Source: Alcanivoracaceae bacterium (GTDB lineage Bacteria > Pseudomonadota > Gammaproteobacteria > Xanthomonadales > Marinicellaceae). Taken from it: 64,000 nt of DNA. Shown in pieces: positions 27,565 to 36,904 of the stretch (position 1 is the first letter of the stretch; every line of letters starts with the position of its first letter). The position numbers and the translations under genes are program-made. The stretch spans positions 1 to 64,000 of the forward strand of contig JADGEI010000004.1 of assembly GCA_016744455.1 (NCBI GenBank). The letters run 5' to 3'. Under the pieces are notes generated by a model. It was not told the origin of the DNA, made no database searches, and saw only the letters and a list, made by a program, of their open reading frames with translations.

Positions 27565-28731
27565 TCAAAAGGCATTTTTACCAGTTAATTCTCGCCCTAC
27601 AACAAGTTGATGTACTGTTTCAGTGCCTTCATATGTTATGACACTTTCTAAGTTTAAGGCATGACGTATAGCCGTATGTTCAGTTGTTATACCAGCACCA
27701 CCAAGCAAATCACGACAATCACGTGCTATATCAATAGCCATACGAACATTATTCCATTTTGCTATAGAGATTTGAGTCGGCTGTAATTCTCCTTTATCTT
27801 TTAAACGTCCTAATCTTAATGCTAAGGTCTGAGCTGTTGTTATCTTTCGGGCCATCTCTGCTAAGCGTAATTGGACAATCTGATTTTCATTTAATGGCTT
27901 GCCAAACAACACGCGATCTTGAGTATAATCCAAAACTTCTTGCAAACACGCCTGAGCACAGCCAATTGGCCCCCAAGAAATTCCATATCGTGCATTAGAC
28001 AAACATGTCAACGGTCCTTTTAAACCTTTGACATTAGGCAATCTATTAGTATCAGGGATTCGAACTTCATCAAAGAATAAGGCAGAAGTGACTGAGGCCC
28101 TTAAAGACATTTTCTTTTTAATCACTTCAGTAGAAAATCCCAGCATGCCTTTTTCTACTAAGAATCCTTGTACACCATCATCTGTATGGGCCCAAACTAT
28201 TGCTATATCAGCGATAGAACCATTTGTGATCCACATTTTTGAGCCATTTAATATCCAGTCAGCACCATCTTTTTTTGCAAATGTGTTCATGTTCATAGGG
28301 TCTGAACCACCATGTGCTTCTGTTAGACCAAAACACCCAATTTTTTCACCACGGGCCATAGGTGGTAACCATTTTTGTTTTTGCTCTTCACTACCAAACT
28401 CTGAAATGGGAAACATACATAGCGAGCTTTGTACTGATGCAAAACTCCTAAGACCTGAGTCCCCTCGTTCTAGTTCTTGGCATATTAACCCATAGCAGGT
28501 ATAACTTAATCCTGCACAATCATAGCCTTCAATCGTGCTACCAAACAATCCTAAATCTGCCATCTCCGGAATTAAATCCATAGGAAACTCGTGTTTATCG
28601 AATGCATCACCTATTATTGGTATTACACGTTCATCAACCCAGCGTCCGATTGAATCTTGAACCATAATTTCATCATCTGAAAGCTCTGAGCGAATATCAA
28701 AAAGATCTAAAGGATTAAGTGTTTTTTTCAT
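27565..28731 (-). CDS. gcdH: glutaryl-CoA dehydrogenase
   Basis: A 388-residue acyl-CoA dehydrogenase that oxidises and decarboxylates glutaryl-CoA to crotonyl-CoA in lysine and tryptophan breakdown. It matches GcdH specifically: ERGDSGLRSFASVQSSLCMFPI, CFGLTEAHGGSDPMNM, LGGAGITTEHTAIRHALNLE, and the catalytic Glu in TYEGTETVHQLVVGRELTG near the C-terminus. Length and end (ITGKNAF-type) agree. Monocistronic by spacing. Confidence 0.94.
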   Translation of the reverse strand: MKKTLNPLDLFDIRSELSDDEIMVQDSIGRWVDERVIPIIGDAFDKHEFPMDLIPEMADLGLFGSTIEGYDCAGLSYTCYGLICQELERGDSGLRSFASVQSSLCMFPISEFGSEEQKQKWLPPMARGEKIGCFGLTEAHGGSDPMNMNTFAKKDGADWILNGSKMWITNGSIADIAIVWAHTDDGVQGFLVEKGMLGFSTEVIKKKMSLRASVTSALFFDEVRIPDTNRLPNVKGLKGPLTCLSNARYGISWGPIGCAQACLQEVLDYTQDRVLFGKPLNENQIVQLRLAEMARKITTAQTLALRLGRLKDKGELQPTQISIAKWNNVRMAIDIARDCRDLLGGAGITTEHTAIRHALNLESVITYEGTETVHQLVVGRELTGKNAF

Positions 28732-28814
28732 GGTTTTCCCCCTATGAATTTAATAGCATTAAAAATGATAGCATTTTAACTTGAATAGTAATTTTAAACT
28801 AATTAAAAATAAGA

Positions 28815-29288
28815 TTACAGTAATAAATCCATACCTATTGCATGATATCTAGTTGCAGACGCCATTAAGCTTTTCGCCGTTAATTCTCTGACACTATAGA
28901 CTTCAGAACTTACACCATAGGATGATTTTAATTTATCTAATAAAATTGAAAAATCTCCATCTCCTGATAATAAAACCACCTTATCAATTGTTGCAGCAGC
29001 TTCGATAACATCGATAGTTATCCCAACATCCCAATCACCTTTAGCTGTGCCATCAGAACGTTGGATATAAGGCTTTAACTTAACGTCAAAACCTATATGC
29101 TTTAGAGCTGATTGAAATTTATGTTGCAGGGTATCAATACGGTGTATAGCATATGCATTTGCTAAAACAATTTCACCTTGAGGTTCAATTAATTTCCAAA
29201 ACTCTCTGTAATTAAATTGCCTTTGATAAAAGTCTCTTGTCGTGTAGAAAATATTTTGAACGTCTACGAATATGGCTATTTTTTTCAA
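28815..29288 (-). CDS. NYN (LabA-like) domain protein
   Basis: A 157-residue PIN-like nuclease-fold protein. Acidic site residues are visible in IAIFVDVQNIFY (Asp9), KGDWDVGITIDVI and VLLSGDGDFSILLDKL. This is the LabA/DUF88 type, and RNA cleavage is likely but not shown. The start is TTG, placed directly after the TAA of the GCS2-CBS gene (GATTAATTG), with GAGGA about 8 nt before it inside the upstream gene. That arrangement implies tight coupling with the gene upstream. Confidence 0.9.
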   Translation of the reverse strand: MKKIAIFVDVQNIFYTTRDFYQRQFNYREFWKLIEPQGEIVLANAYAIHRIDTLQHKFQSALKHIGFDVKLKPYIQRSDGTAKGDWDVGITIDVIEAAATIDKVVLLSGDGDFSILLDKLKSSYGVSSEVYSVRELTAKSLMASATRYHAIGMDLLL

Positions 29289-31208
29289 TTAATCCTCAGC
29301 ATAATTTTCCAAGTTATCTTCAAGCAATCGTCCGGCGACATTTATTAAATCATGATCCGTAACAATACCTACAAGTTTATTACGGTCCACAACGGGTAAG
29401 CAACCTAACTTGTTTTTACGCATTAATCTAATTGCATCTACGGTTTTTGTATTTGGAGAAGCTGTAATTGGATTTCTTTTCATAACATCCTTCACTGCTG
29501 CTGGATCATCATTATTTGACCTACCTTTAGCAACTTCACGTAAGATAGCTCTATGTGATATTAACCCAACAATCTGACCTTTGTCATCTTCTACAGGGAC
29601 ATGCCTAACATGTTTCCAATCCATAATACTTGCAGCCAAATCCAGCAAATCATCAGGTCTAACTGTAAACAACTCTTCAGTCATGAATTGCCCTAAACGT
29701 AAATAAGTTGCTCTCCAGTCTAAATTTTTCGAGACTTTTGCTAGTTTCCATTTATGAATTGGTTCATCTGTTTTTTGATTTGCTACTATTTCAGCTGTAA
29801 TTGAACGAACTTTTTCATCAGGCATGACATGTTCATCCATCTCAGTTATGGACTTTATTGCCCATTTTGCCCCAGTTTGACGTGATTTAGCACGTTCTTC
29901 AATCACACCAAGGTATTTATTAATATCCTGAATATCCAACCCTTCTTGAATTAAGCCATCATGTGCAATTGGCAACAATTCATCTAATATTAATTTTGAT
30001 GAAGTAATGACTTTATGGTCTATCCAATGAAACTTTGATTCAAGTCCAATTCTAGTTGCATTTAAAAAATTATTGGCAACATCTGAAAATCGTAAGACTT
30101 TTGAAATATCATCGTACTTGTTAGACATACCAACCATCAAGCCAACAAAAAAGGCTGTATTGGCCACTTCATCAATCACACTTGGGCCTGATGGCAAAAC
30201 CCTGTTTTCAATCCTTAAATGTGGCACATTATCAACCACACCATAGCAGGGGCGATTCCAACGATAGACTGTTCCGTTATGTAACATCAAAGCTTTTAAT
30301 TTAGGTGTAATTCCTTTTTCCAACATACCAACGGGGTCTTCATCAAAATCAGCAGTTAAAACTAGGGGGAAACGAGAAATATCCTCACGGAACAAGTCAC
30401 ATAGAGAATTGACATATTCTTTCCCGAAATACACACGAGGCAAATTTCCACGCTGTTGAAAAGTATCAGAACGTGTATCAATTGAATTTTGAAAAACGGC
30501 TATTCGAGATTCATGCCATAACCGATTGTGATGAATTAAGCCTGAATTGACAGCAACAGCCATAACTGGTGCTGTAATAGCTTGGGCAATGTTATATTTC
30601 TTAACAAAATCCTCACTACTTACTTGTAAATGCACTTGAAAGCTAGTGTTTAACGCCTCTAACATATATGAATCATGGGTTACAGTCAGTTCATCGATGC
30701 CCCGAATATTTAACCGAAAATCTGATCCTCGAAGGCTTTTCAATGTATCATTTAACTCAAAATAACGATCGATAGGCACCATATTGTCTAATGTTAAATC
30801 AATTTGTTTTATTGTTGGCAATATTCCTGTTAAGGCAATTTGTGTTCCGTGTTTTGCTGCAGCAGTTTTAGCTATCAATAAGGTTTCATGTATTTCCTTT
30901 TCAAGTTTCCTTAAACAATCACCAGTTAGTTCAGATGGCGTAAGATTGGCTTCTAGGTTAAATTTAGCCAATTCAAAAGTAAACCTAGGGTCATCAATAT
31001 CATCCAATATCTCTATAGATTTATGCGCTGGAGAATAATTTTTATCAACTAAGAACATTTCTTGCTCAGCACCAATTCTGGTTATACCTGATTCAATCAT
31101 TCCATTATCATTCATAATTTCTAGAGCGTTTAAATCATTAAGTACAGCTCGCATAAATCTACGCCGCTGTTTTTCAGAATGCTCTCTTGATACTTTCATT
31201 TCACCCAT
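29289..31208 (-). CDS. GCS2-type carboxylate-amine ligase fused to a CBS pair
   Basis: A 639-residue two-part protein. Residues about 20-410 resemble the glutamate-cysteine ligase type 2 family (YbdK-like): RIGAEQEMFLVD, FELAKFNLEANLTP, SFQVHLQV and PHLRIENRVLPSGPSVID. Residues about 505-630 form two CBS motifs (VRHVPVEDDKGQIVGLIS; KLGCLPVVDRNKLVGIVTDHDLI), which usually sense adenylate nucleotides. The substrate amine is not known. AAGGGG precedes ATG 31208. It sits between an SLC13 permease (15 bp upstream) and an NYN protein (0 bp downstream). Confidence 0.85.
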   Translation of the reverse strand: MGEMKVSREHSEKQRRRFMRAVLNDLNALEIMNDNGMIESGITRIGAEQEMFLVDKNYSPAHKSIEILDDIDDPRFTFELAKFNLEANLTPSELTGDCLRKLEKEIHETLLIAKTAAAKHGTQIALTGILPTIKQIDLTLDNMVPIDRYFELNDTLKSLRGSDFRLNIRGIDELTVTHDSYMLEALNTSFQVHLQVSSEDFVKKYNIAQAITAPVMAVAVNSGLIHHNRLWHESRIAVFQNSIDTRSDTFQQRGNLPRVYFGKEYVNSLCDLFREDISRFPLVLTADFDEDPVGMLEKGITPKLKALMLHNGTVYRWNRPCYGVVDNVPHLRIENRVLPSGPSVIDEVANTAFFVGLMVGMSNKYDDISKVLRFSDVANNFLNATRIGLESKFHWIDHKVITSSKLILDELLPIAHDGLIQEGLDIQDINKYLGVIEERAKSRQTGAKWAIKSITEMDEHVMPDEKVRSITAEIVANQKTDEPIHKWKLAKVSKNLDWRATYLRLGQFMTEELFTVRPDDLLDLAASIMDWKHVRHVPVEDDKGQIVGLISHRAILREVAKGRSNNDDPAAVKDVMKRNPITASPNTKTVDAIRLMRKNKLGCLPVVDRNKLVGIVTDHDLINVAGRLLEDNLENYAED

Positions 31209-31223
31209 AATTTACCCCTTATA

Positions 31224-33071
31224 TTAATACAGTTTATATACCCATGTCAGTATAGCAGATAACATTAGCCAATTAATGATAACTAATGGCACCCCTACTT
31301 TTACAAAATCTGAAAACTTATAACCGCCCGCATTCATGACCAACAAATTTGTTTGATAAGCCATTGGTGTTGCATAGCTCATATTCGCTCCAAATAATAC
31401 ACCCAATACAAAAGGCTCAACAGGCATTCCTAATGTTTGCGCTATACTTACAGCAATTGGTGTGCCAATTACTGCAGCAGCATTATTTGATACAACATTA
31501 GTCATAACAGCCATAGAAAAAATCAAAATAGACAACACCACACCAGGCGATAGCCCTGAAGTACTTGTGACAAATAAGTTAGCTAAATAATCTGCTCCGC
31601 CTGTTTGAATCAATGCAACACCAAGTGCCAATGAAGCAACAATGATAAATATAACTTGTGTGCTTAATGCAGTGGTTGCATCTTTCCAACGCAAACATCC
31701 AGTTACAATTAACACCAAACAACCTATGACAGAACTGACCACAATAGGTAAAATACCAAAAGCAGCCAACCCAACAATTAAGCCCATTACCGTTAATGCC
31801 AATGGAGCTTTTTTTGTATGTGGCAACTCTTCACCTCCATCGAGCAACAATAATGAGCCTGATGATTTAACTTCCCTAATTGCATTTAATGATGCTTGAA
31901 CAAGTAAAACATCACCAGCACGTAATAATTTATCATTAACACTTTTTGACCTGGCACTGGTTTCTTTACCTTGTGAATGAACAGCCAATAATGTTAAACC
32001 ATATTTTGAATTCAAACGGGCATCAGCAACTCTAACTCTATCTAATGTTGAACCTGAAATTACAACAACTTCTGCAATCCTTTGATCTCCAGCCAATAAT
32101 GGATGCTCTTCATCTACCTCCGTTTTACCGGCAAAAAGTTGCCCACCCAACTCGCGCTCATACTCACGTAAGTTATCTGAGGTATCTTTGATAACCAACC
32201 TATCACCTGCTTTAATCCTAACATCTGGTAAGGTGGCTACTGACAAATTAGCTGAGCGTATAACCCTTTCAATATTAATGTCATTGCCTGCTTTTTCGCG
32301 GATATTAGCCAATGTTTCACCATCTGCAAAACCACCTTCTTCTACTTCAATTTCTGCTGTAAAAACTCTTGGTGAAGTATTTTGTAATGGTGGGGAGCGC
32401 TCTGGCAGTATCAATGGAGCAATTAACCAAAGGTACAAAATTGCAACAACGCTTGTCAAAGCAACAGGCATTACAAAATCAAACATTCCAAATTTTGGAA
32501 CGCCTAAATCTTCTGCAACTTTTACAACCAACAGGTTTGTCGAGGTTCCTATTGTTGTAGCCATGCCACCTAATAAGGTAGCCATACCCATAGGCAACAA
32601 TGTACCTGCTGGTGACTGCCCTGTTCTCAACGCCACATTAACAAGTATCGGTAATAACAACACAACAATGGGTGTATTGTTGACAAATGCACTTAACACA
32701 GCTCCAGTGATTAATGTAAGTAACAAACTAAACATCGGACTCACTTTCCACATCCTAGCAAGCAATCGCCCAATGGGTTCCATAGCACCTGTACGAACTA
32801 ATGCTTGACCTGCCACCATCAATGCTGAAACCGCAATTAGCGCTTGATTACCAAAGCCAGCAAAAAAATGTTTGGTACTGAAAGTGCTCCCATCAGAAAG
32901 TTGATAGGGAAACAACTCAAAACCTAGTATTAAAGCACACAAAACAAAGAGACTTGATGTCTGTAGAGGGATTTTTTCACGTGTAAAGAGTATTAAAGCT
33001 ACAAATGTTAGCAATAAAACAGCAATGGTATGTGGTTCTGGAGAACTAACAACAACCTTAGAATCTATCAT
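31224..33071 (-). CDS. SLC13-family permease with TrkA-C domains
   Basis: A 615-residue anion permease. It has an N-terminal membrane half (to about 220), two soluble TrkA-C/RCK_C-like domains (about 225-310 and 315-400: DVRIKAGDRLVIKDTSDNL; NDKLLRAGDVLLVQASLNAI), then a second membrane half with the hallmark NNAAAVIGTPIAVSIA and ANMSYATPMAYQTN. Twin NTPIV/TSTNLLVVK motifs mark the sodium/anion sites. Substrates of such proteins include sulfate and dicarboxylates. It is first in the permease/GCS2-CBS/NYN cassette. Confidence 0.9.
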   Translation of the reverse strand: MIDSKVVVSSPEPHTIAVLLLTFVALILFTREKIPLQTSSLFVLCALILGFELFPYQLSDGSTFSTKHFFAGFGNQALIAVSALMVAGQALVRTGAMEPIGRLLARMWKVSPMFSLLLTLITGAVLSAFVNNTPIVVLLLPILVNVALRTGQSPAGTLLPMGMATLLGGMATTIGTSTNLLVVKVAEDLGVPKFGMFDFVMPVALTSVVAILYLWLIAPLILPERSPPLQNTSPRVFTAEIEVEEGGFADGETLANIREKAGNDINIERVIRSANLSVATLPDVRIKAGDRLVIKDTSDNLREYERELGGQLFAGKTEVDEEHPLLAGDQRIAEVVVISGSTLDRVRVADARLNSKYGLTLLAVHSQGKETSARSKSVNDKLLRAGDVLLVQASLNAIREVKSSGSLLLLDGGEELPHTKKAPLALTVMGLIVGLAAFGILPIVVSSVIGCLVLIVTGCLRWKDATTALSTQVIFIIVASLALGVALIQTGGADYLANLFVTSTSGLSPGVVLSILIFSMAVMTNVVSNNAAAVIGTPIAVSIAQTLGMPVEPFVLGVLFGANMSYATPMAYQTNLLVMNAGGYKFSDFVKVGVPLVIINWLMLSAILTWVYKLY

Positions 33072-33191
33072 TTAATAGTACTATAATAATTTTATACAAA
33101 GTTAAATTTTAGCACGACTTGTGTAGTAAGTGAAAATTTTAATTTTCAAATCCTCATAATTGTTTTAGAATATAAAGCGATTAAAATAATT

Positions 33192-34865
33192 ATGAGAGCA
33201 ATACTTGTGACAGATTCTAAACCATGGTTAAAATCATACCCAAAAGGTGTGCCTGAATTCATATCAGAGTTATCTTACGACTCAGTTGCAGATATGATTG
33301 AGAATGCTTGTGAGAAATATGAAAACAGAACAGCATATGTCAACTATGGAAAGAGTATTACTTATGGCCAATTAGAGGAAATGAGCCGTCACTTAGCTGC
33401 CTTTTTACAATCAAAACTTAACAAGGGTGATGCCGTATCTATTATGATGCCAAATTTATTGCAGTACCCAATCGCAGTGTTTGCGATTTTGCGAGCTGGT
33501 ATGATTGTAACTAATACAAATCCTTTGTACACACCCAGAGAACTCGAACACCAACTTAATGATTCGGATGCAAAAGCCATTATCGTCATTGAAAACTATG
33601 CCTGTACATTTTCTGAAGTCGCTCAAAATACACCTGTAGAACACGTTATTACCACTCAAATTGGTGATCTATTAGGTTTCAAGGGCAAATTCATGAACTT
33701 CATGATAAAAAAAGTTAAGAAGATGGTTCCAAATTTTGAGTTAGATAATTACACGAGCTTTAATAAAGTATTATCCCAAGGCAAAAAACTAGATTTTAAA
33801 AAAACCAAAACCACACTAGATGATATCGCTTTTTTACAATACACTGGCGGAACTACAGGTGTCTCTAAAGGTGCTATGCTGACTAACAGAAACTTAGTTT
33901 CAAATGTCGAACAGGTAAGACAATGGAATGCAAACAGCTTAAAAGAAGGAAAAGAAATTGTCATAACGGCTCTACCTCTCTACCATATCTTTGCACTCAA
34001 TGCTAATTGCTTACTATTTACAGAATACGGCGCCAAAAATATCCTAATAACCAATCCAAGAGACATGCCTGGTTTTGTGAAAGAATTAAGCAATCACAAA
34101 TTTACCGCGATGACCGGAGTTAATACATTATTCAATGGGTTACTAAACACGCCAGGTTTTGATCAAGTGAATTTTGATAACTTTAGATTTGCTTTAGGTG
34201 GTGGTATGGCCGTACAAAAGGATACGGCTACTCGTTGGAAAAAAACGACAGGAGTGACTTTACTTGAGGCTTATGGATTAACAGAAACCTCACCAGCTGC
34301 CTGTATGAATCCTTCTGATTTAAAAGAATACAATGGCATGATAGGCTTACCTATATCTTCAACAGAATGTGATATACGTGATGATGACGGAAATTCAATG
34401 CCTATAGGCGAACGTGGAGAATTATGTATCCGCGGCCCACAGGTGATGAAAGGCTATCTTAATCGCCCGGAAGCCACTGCTGAAACCATCGATGAAAATG
34501 GTTGGTTAAAAACAGGTGATATTGCAGTAATGAATGAAGAAGGATTCTTTAAAATTGTTGATCGAAAAAAAGACATGATTTTGGTTTCGGGCTTTAATGT
34601 CTACCCAAATGAAATTGAAGATGCTGCTTGTCTACATGTTAATATTATTGAGTGTGCTGCAATTGGTTTACCTGATGATAAATCGGGAGAGGTTGTCAAA
34701 CTATTTGTTGTTGTAAGTGAAGAAATGACAGTTCAAGAAGTCAAAGATCATTGCCGTGAAAATCTAACAGGTTATAAAGTTCCAAGGCATATTGAGTTTA
34801 AAGAGGAATTACCTAAATCAAATGTCGGTAAAATTTTGAGGAAAGATTTGAGACCAAGCGAATAA
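33192..34865 (+). CDS. fadD: long-chain fatty acid-CoA ligase FadD
   Basis: Activates fatty acids with ATP and CoA for beta-oxidation; peripheral inner membrane. The 557-residue protein follows E. coli FadD closely: WLKSYPKGVP at the start, MMPNLLQYPIAVFAILRAGM, NPLYTPRELEHQLNDS, P-loop-like YTGGTTGVSKGAML, GYGLTE-type motif (EAYGLTETSP), DRKKDMILVSGFNVYPNEIED and ELPKSNVGKILRK. ATG 33192 has no clear ribosome site; GTG 33207 preceded by TGAGAG is an alternative that begins nearer to the conserved WLKSYP. It meets the DUF1887 gene tail to tail with no gap. Confidence 0.96.
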   Translation: MRAILVTDSKPWLKSYPKGVPEFISELSYDSVADMIENACEKYENRTAYVNYGKSITYGQLEEMSRHLAAFLQSKLNKGDAVSIMMPNLLQYPIAVFAILRAGMIVTNTNPLYTPRELEHQLNDSDAKAIIVIENYACTFSEVAQNTPVEHVITTQIGDLLGFKGKFMNFMIKKVKKMVPNFELDNYTSFNKVLSQGKKLDFKKTKTTLDDIAFLQYTGGTTGVSKGAMLTNRNLVSNVEQVRQWNANSLKEGKEIVITALPLYHIFALNANCLLFTEYGAKNILITNPRDMPGFVKELSNHKFTAMTGVNTLFNGLLNTPGFDQVNFDNFRFALGGGMAVQKDTATRWKKTTGVTLLEAYGLTETSPAACMNPSDLKEYNGMIGLPISSTECDIRDDDGNSMPIGERGELCIRGPQVMKGYLNRPEATAETIDENGWLKTGDIAVMNEEGFFKIVDRKKDMILVSGFNVYPNEIEDAACLHVNIIECAAIGLPDDKSGEVVKLFVVVSEEMTVQEVKDHCRENLTGYKVPRHIEFKEELPKSNVGKILRKDLRPSE

Positions 34866-35987
34866 TTAATTATCTGAATCAATAAACTTGTACAAATGCT
34901 CTTTCAACTGCTTTAGCTGTAAATATGAACAACAATAAATACCTAAGTCTTTAGCTCTTTGTTCGGTATATCGGCTGAGCCTTTGATAGCTGACCAACAT
35001 CGCTTTTCCTGAGTTACCACCTAAAGTTTCTTTTAACGTATCTAATCGATATATAGCTGCGGACCCTGGTGTATTCGCATGATTTTTATTAGTAAACTTT
35101 CGAGTTTTACACTCAATTAAATGTAAACGATTATTGGCCATTGTTATTACATCAATTTCATTTTTTACGGCACCTTGTGCTCGTACAACTTCCATACCCT
35201 TGGATAAATCACTTATAGATTGACGAGTTGTCCTCATCTGATAAAGGGTACTAAAGACATGGTTCTCTAGCCAACCACCATTCGCATAAAATCGACTTTC
35301 TTCATCTTTGAAAATAACATTGTAATTTTTGATTTGTAATATACCAACATCTTGAAACCGAGATAGAATCTCTCGCAAATACTTCTTACGATTATAATGC
35401 CTATCTAAATGGTATTGGAGGGATACATCTGCTCGCATTGCAATATGGTTTAGCGCTGCTAATGAACTACCAAATGTTTCAATATTATCAACGAGCCAAT
35501 GAGTTAAAGCTTGTCTAGCTTGTGTTTCTCCATTGGTTTTACCTTTATTCAACACCTGAGAAGAAAACAGCTTTAGGTACTCTGCAATTTTTAACTTTGA
35601 AACTATTTCTTCAGAAGCTTTTTCAGCAGGGTGTAGCCAATGTAACTGATTAGTAAATTTATCTACAACAAAAGCCTCCATACCATTTGATGTAAAATAC
35701 TCCAGAGTTACCAATACCATCATTCGATAACCTGATGATGCATTAAATACTAATTTATTGCCTTTATTTTCAGTAACTATATATTGTAATATTGTTCGTA
35801 TTTGTTTTGGGTCAAACGAGACCATTTGGCTTTGACATTTGATTCCACGGCTATGTAAAACAGACTTTATGCCTTCTATATCATGTGTTTTTCGGTGTAA
35901 CAAAATAACCTTGTCTGGATTCAAGTGCAATGCAGCACTGGCAATACCTGCACTTTTTTTATCATAAATAGCAAGCTGAATATTCAT
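34866..35987 (-). CDS. stand-alone Card1/VC1899-like (DUF1887) CARF nuclease
   Basis: A 373-residue protein of the DUF1887 family, known from Vibrio VC1899 and CRISPR-linked Card1/Can2. In order: a CARF-like N-terminal domain (about 1-145), a winged-helix-like middle (about 150-230), and a PD-(D/E)XK nuclease domain (about 232-373) with E241 in GGWLE, D279 in NEIDV and E292-C-K294 in LIECKT. The active site looks complete. The CARF nucleotide loop reads NASSGYRMM (82-90) instead of the usual NxTGGTKxM. It overlaps proC by 4 bp (ATGA). No CRISPR array or cas gene is in the window. Confidence 0.88.
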   Translation of the reverse strand: MNIQLAIYDKKSAGIASAALHLNPDKVILLHRKTHDIEGIKSVLHSRGIKCQSQMVSFDPKQIRTILQYIVTENKGNKLVFNASSGYRMMVLVTLEYFTSNGMEAFVVDKFTNQLHWLHPAEKASEEIVSKLKIAEYLKLFSSQVLNKGKTNGETQARQALTHWLVDNIETFGSSLAALNHIAMRADVSLQYHLDRHYNRKKYLREILSRFQDVGILQIKNYNVIFKDEESRFYANGGWLENHVFSTLYQMRTTRQSISDLSKGMEVVRAQGAVKNEIDVITMANNRLHLIECKTRKFTNKNHANTPGSAAIYRLDTLKETLGGNSGKAMLVSYQRLSRYTEQRAKDLGIYCCSYLQLKQLKEHLYKFIDSDN

Positions 35988-36814
35988 GAAAACTCTTTAG
36001 ATAGTTGAATTGATCGATTATTGGCAGCATTTAGAGCCTGCTTAATAGTATCTTCCAACTCATTGTTATCAAATGAATTAAGTGCTGCTTCAGTGGTTCC
36101 ATTAGGTGATGTCACCTTCTCTCTTAGAGTGCTAATAGAGTCAGGGCTTCTTTGTGCAAGTATAGCTGAGCCCAAAGCGGTTTGTTCCACCAACTTTGTC
36201 GCAACTTCAGGTTTTAAACCTAACTCAATTGCAGTTTTCTCCATGTATTCCATAAATAAAAAGAAATAAGCTGGGCCACTCCCAGACAAAGCAGTTACTA
36301 CATCAATTTTAAATTCTTCATCGACCCAATGGGAAATACCTACCGAATCCATAATGCCTTCGGTTAAGTGCTTTTGTTCTTTTGTTACATTAGTATTGGC
36401 AAATAGACCAGTTGCACCCTCGCCTATTAATGCAGGTGTATTAGGCATTGTTCGGACAATCGCAGCATCTATTGATAACCATTTTTCAAGATGTTCAACC
36501 TTAATACCCGCAGCGATAGAAATAACCAAAGCGTTGGTTTCTGCAACACTTCGGGCTATATCTTGGGTGACCTTTTTCATGATTTGTGGCTTAACGGCCA
36601 AAATCACAATGTCAGGAATACCAAAGTGTTCGTTGTTATCGGTAAAAGTCTGCACTCCAAATTTCTCAGTCACTATTTGACGTTGATGACCACCAGGATC
36701 GCTAGCAGTAATTTGAGATGGCATAAACCCACGGTTAAGCAACCCACCAATTAAACTGACTGCCATGTTTCCTGCGCCTACGAATCGGACTTTTAGGTCG
36801 GTTAGTTTTTTCAT
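35984..36814 (-). CDS. proC: pyrroline-5-carboxylate reductase
   Basis: Final enzyme of proline synthesis, reducing pyrroline-5-carboxylate with NAD(P)H. The 276-residue protein has the N-terminal Rossmann motif VGAGNMAVSLIGGL, AVKPQIMKKV, VRTMPNTPALIGEGATGL, and the C-terminal dimer region ALSGSGPAYFFLFMEYM with TSPNGTTEAAL. All are standard. It is first of a two-gene unit with the DUF1887 nuclease gene, which overlaps it by 4 bp. Confidence 0.97.
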   Translation of the reverse strand: MKKLTDLKVRFVGAGNMAVSLIGGLLNRGFMPSQITASDPGGHQRQIVTEKFGVQTFTDNNEHFGIPDIVILAVKPQIMKKVTQDIARSVAETNALVISIAAGIKVEHLEKWLSIDAAIVRTMPNTPALIGEGATGLFANTNVTKEQKHLTEGIMDSVGISHWVDEEFKIDVVTALSGSGPAYFFLFMEYMEKTAIELGLKPEVATKLVEQTALGSAILAQRSPDSISTLREKVTSPNGTTEAALNSFDNNELEDTIKQALNAANNRSIQLSKEFS

Positions 36815-36904
36815 TGTTATTCTAAATAGTTAAAACCTTATAACTCATTTGGGAAGTTGACTAGACAAATTGTGGAAGCCAACTATCCGTTATTAGTAGA
36901 TTGC

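Noticed and set aside
28028..28495. 155-codon open frame on the plus strand
   Set aside because: Antisense to the confidently assigned gcdH.
32188..32808. 206-codon open frame on the plus strand
   Set aside because: It mirrors the SLC13 permease frame; composition is Ser/Ala/Thr/Asn-rich as expected for an antisense shadow.
34866..35987. Calling the DUF1887 gene part of a CRISPR locus
   Set aside because: No cas gene or array within the window and close coupling to proC.
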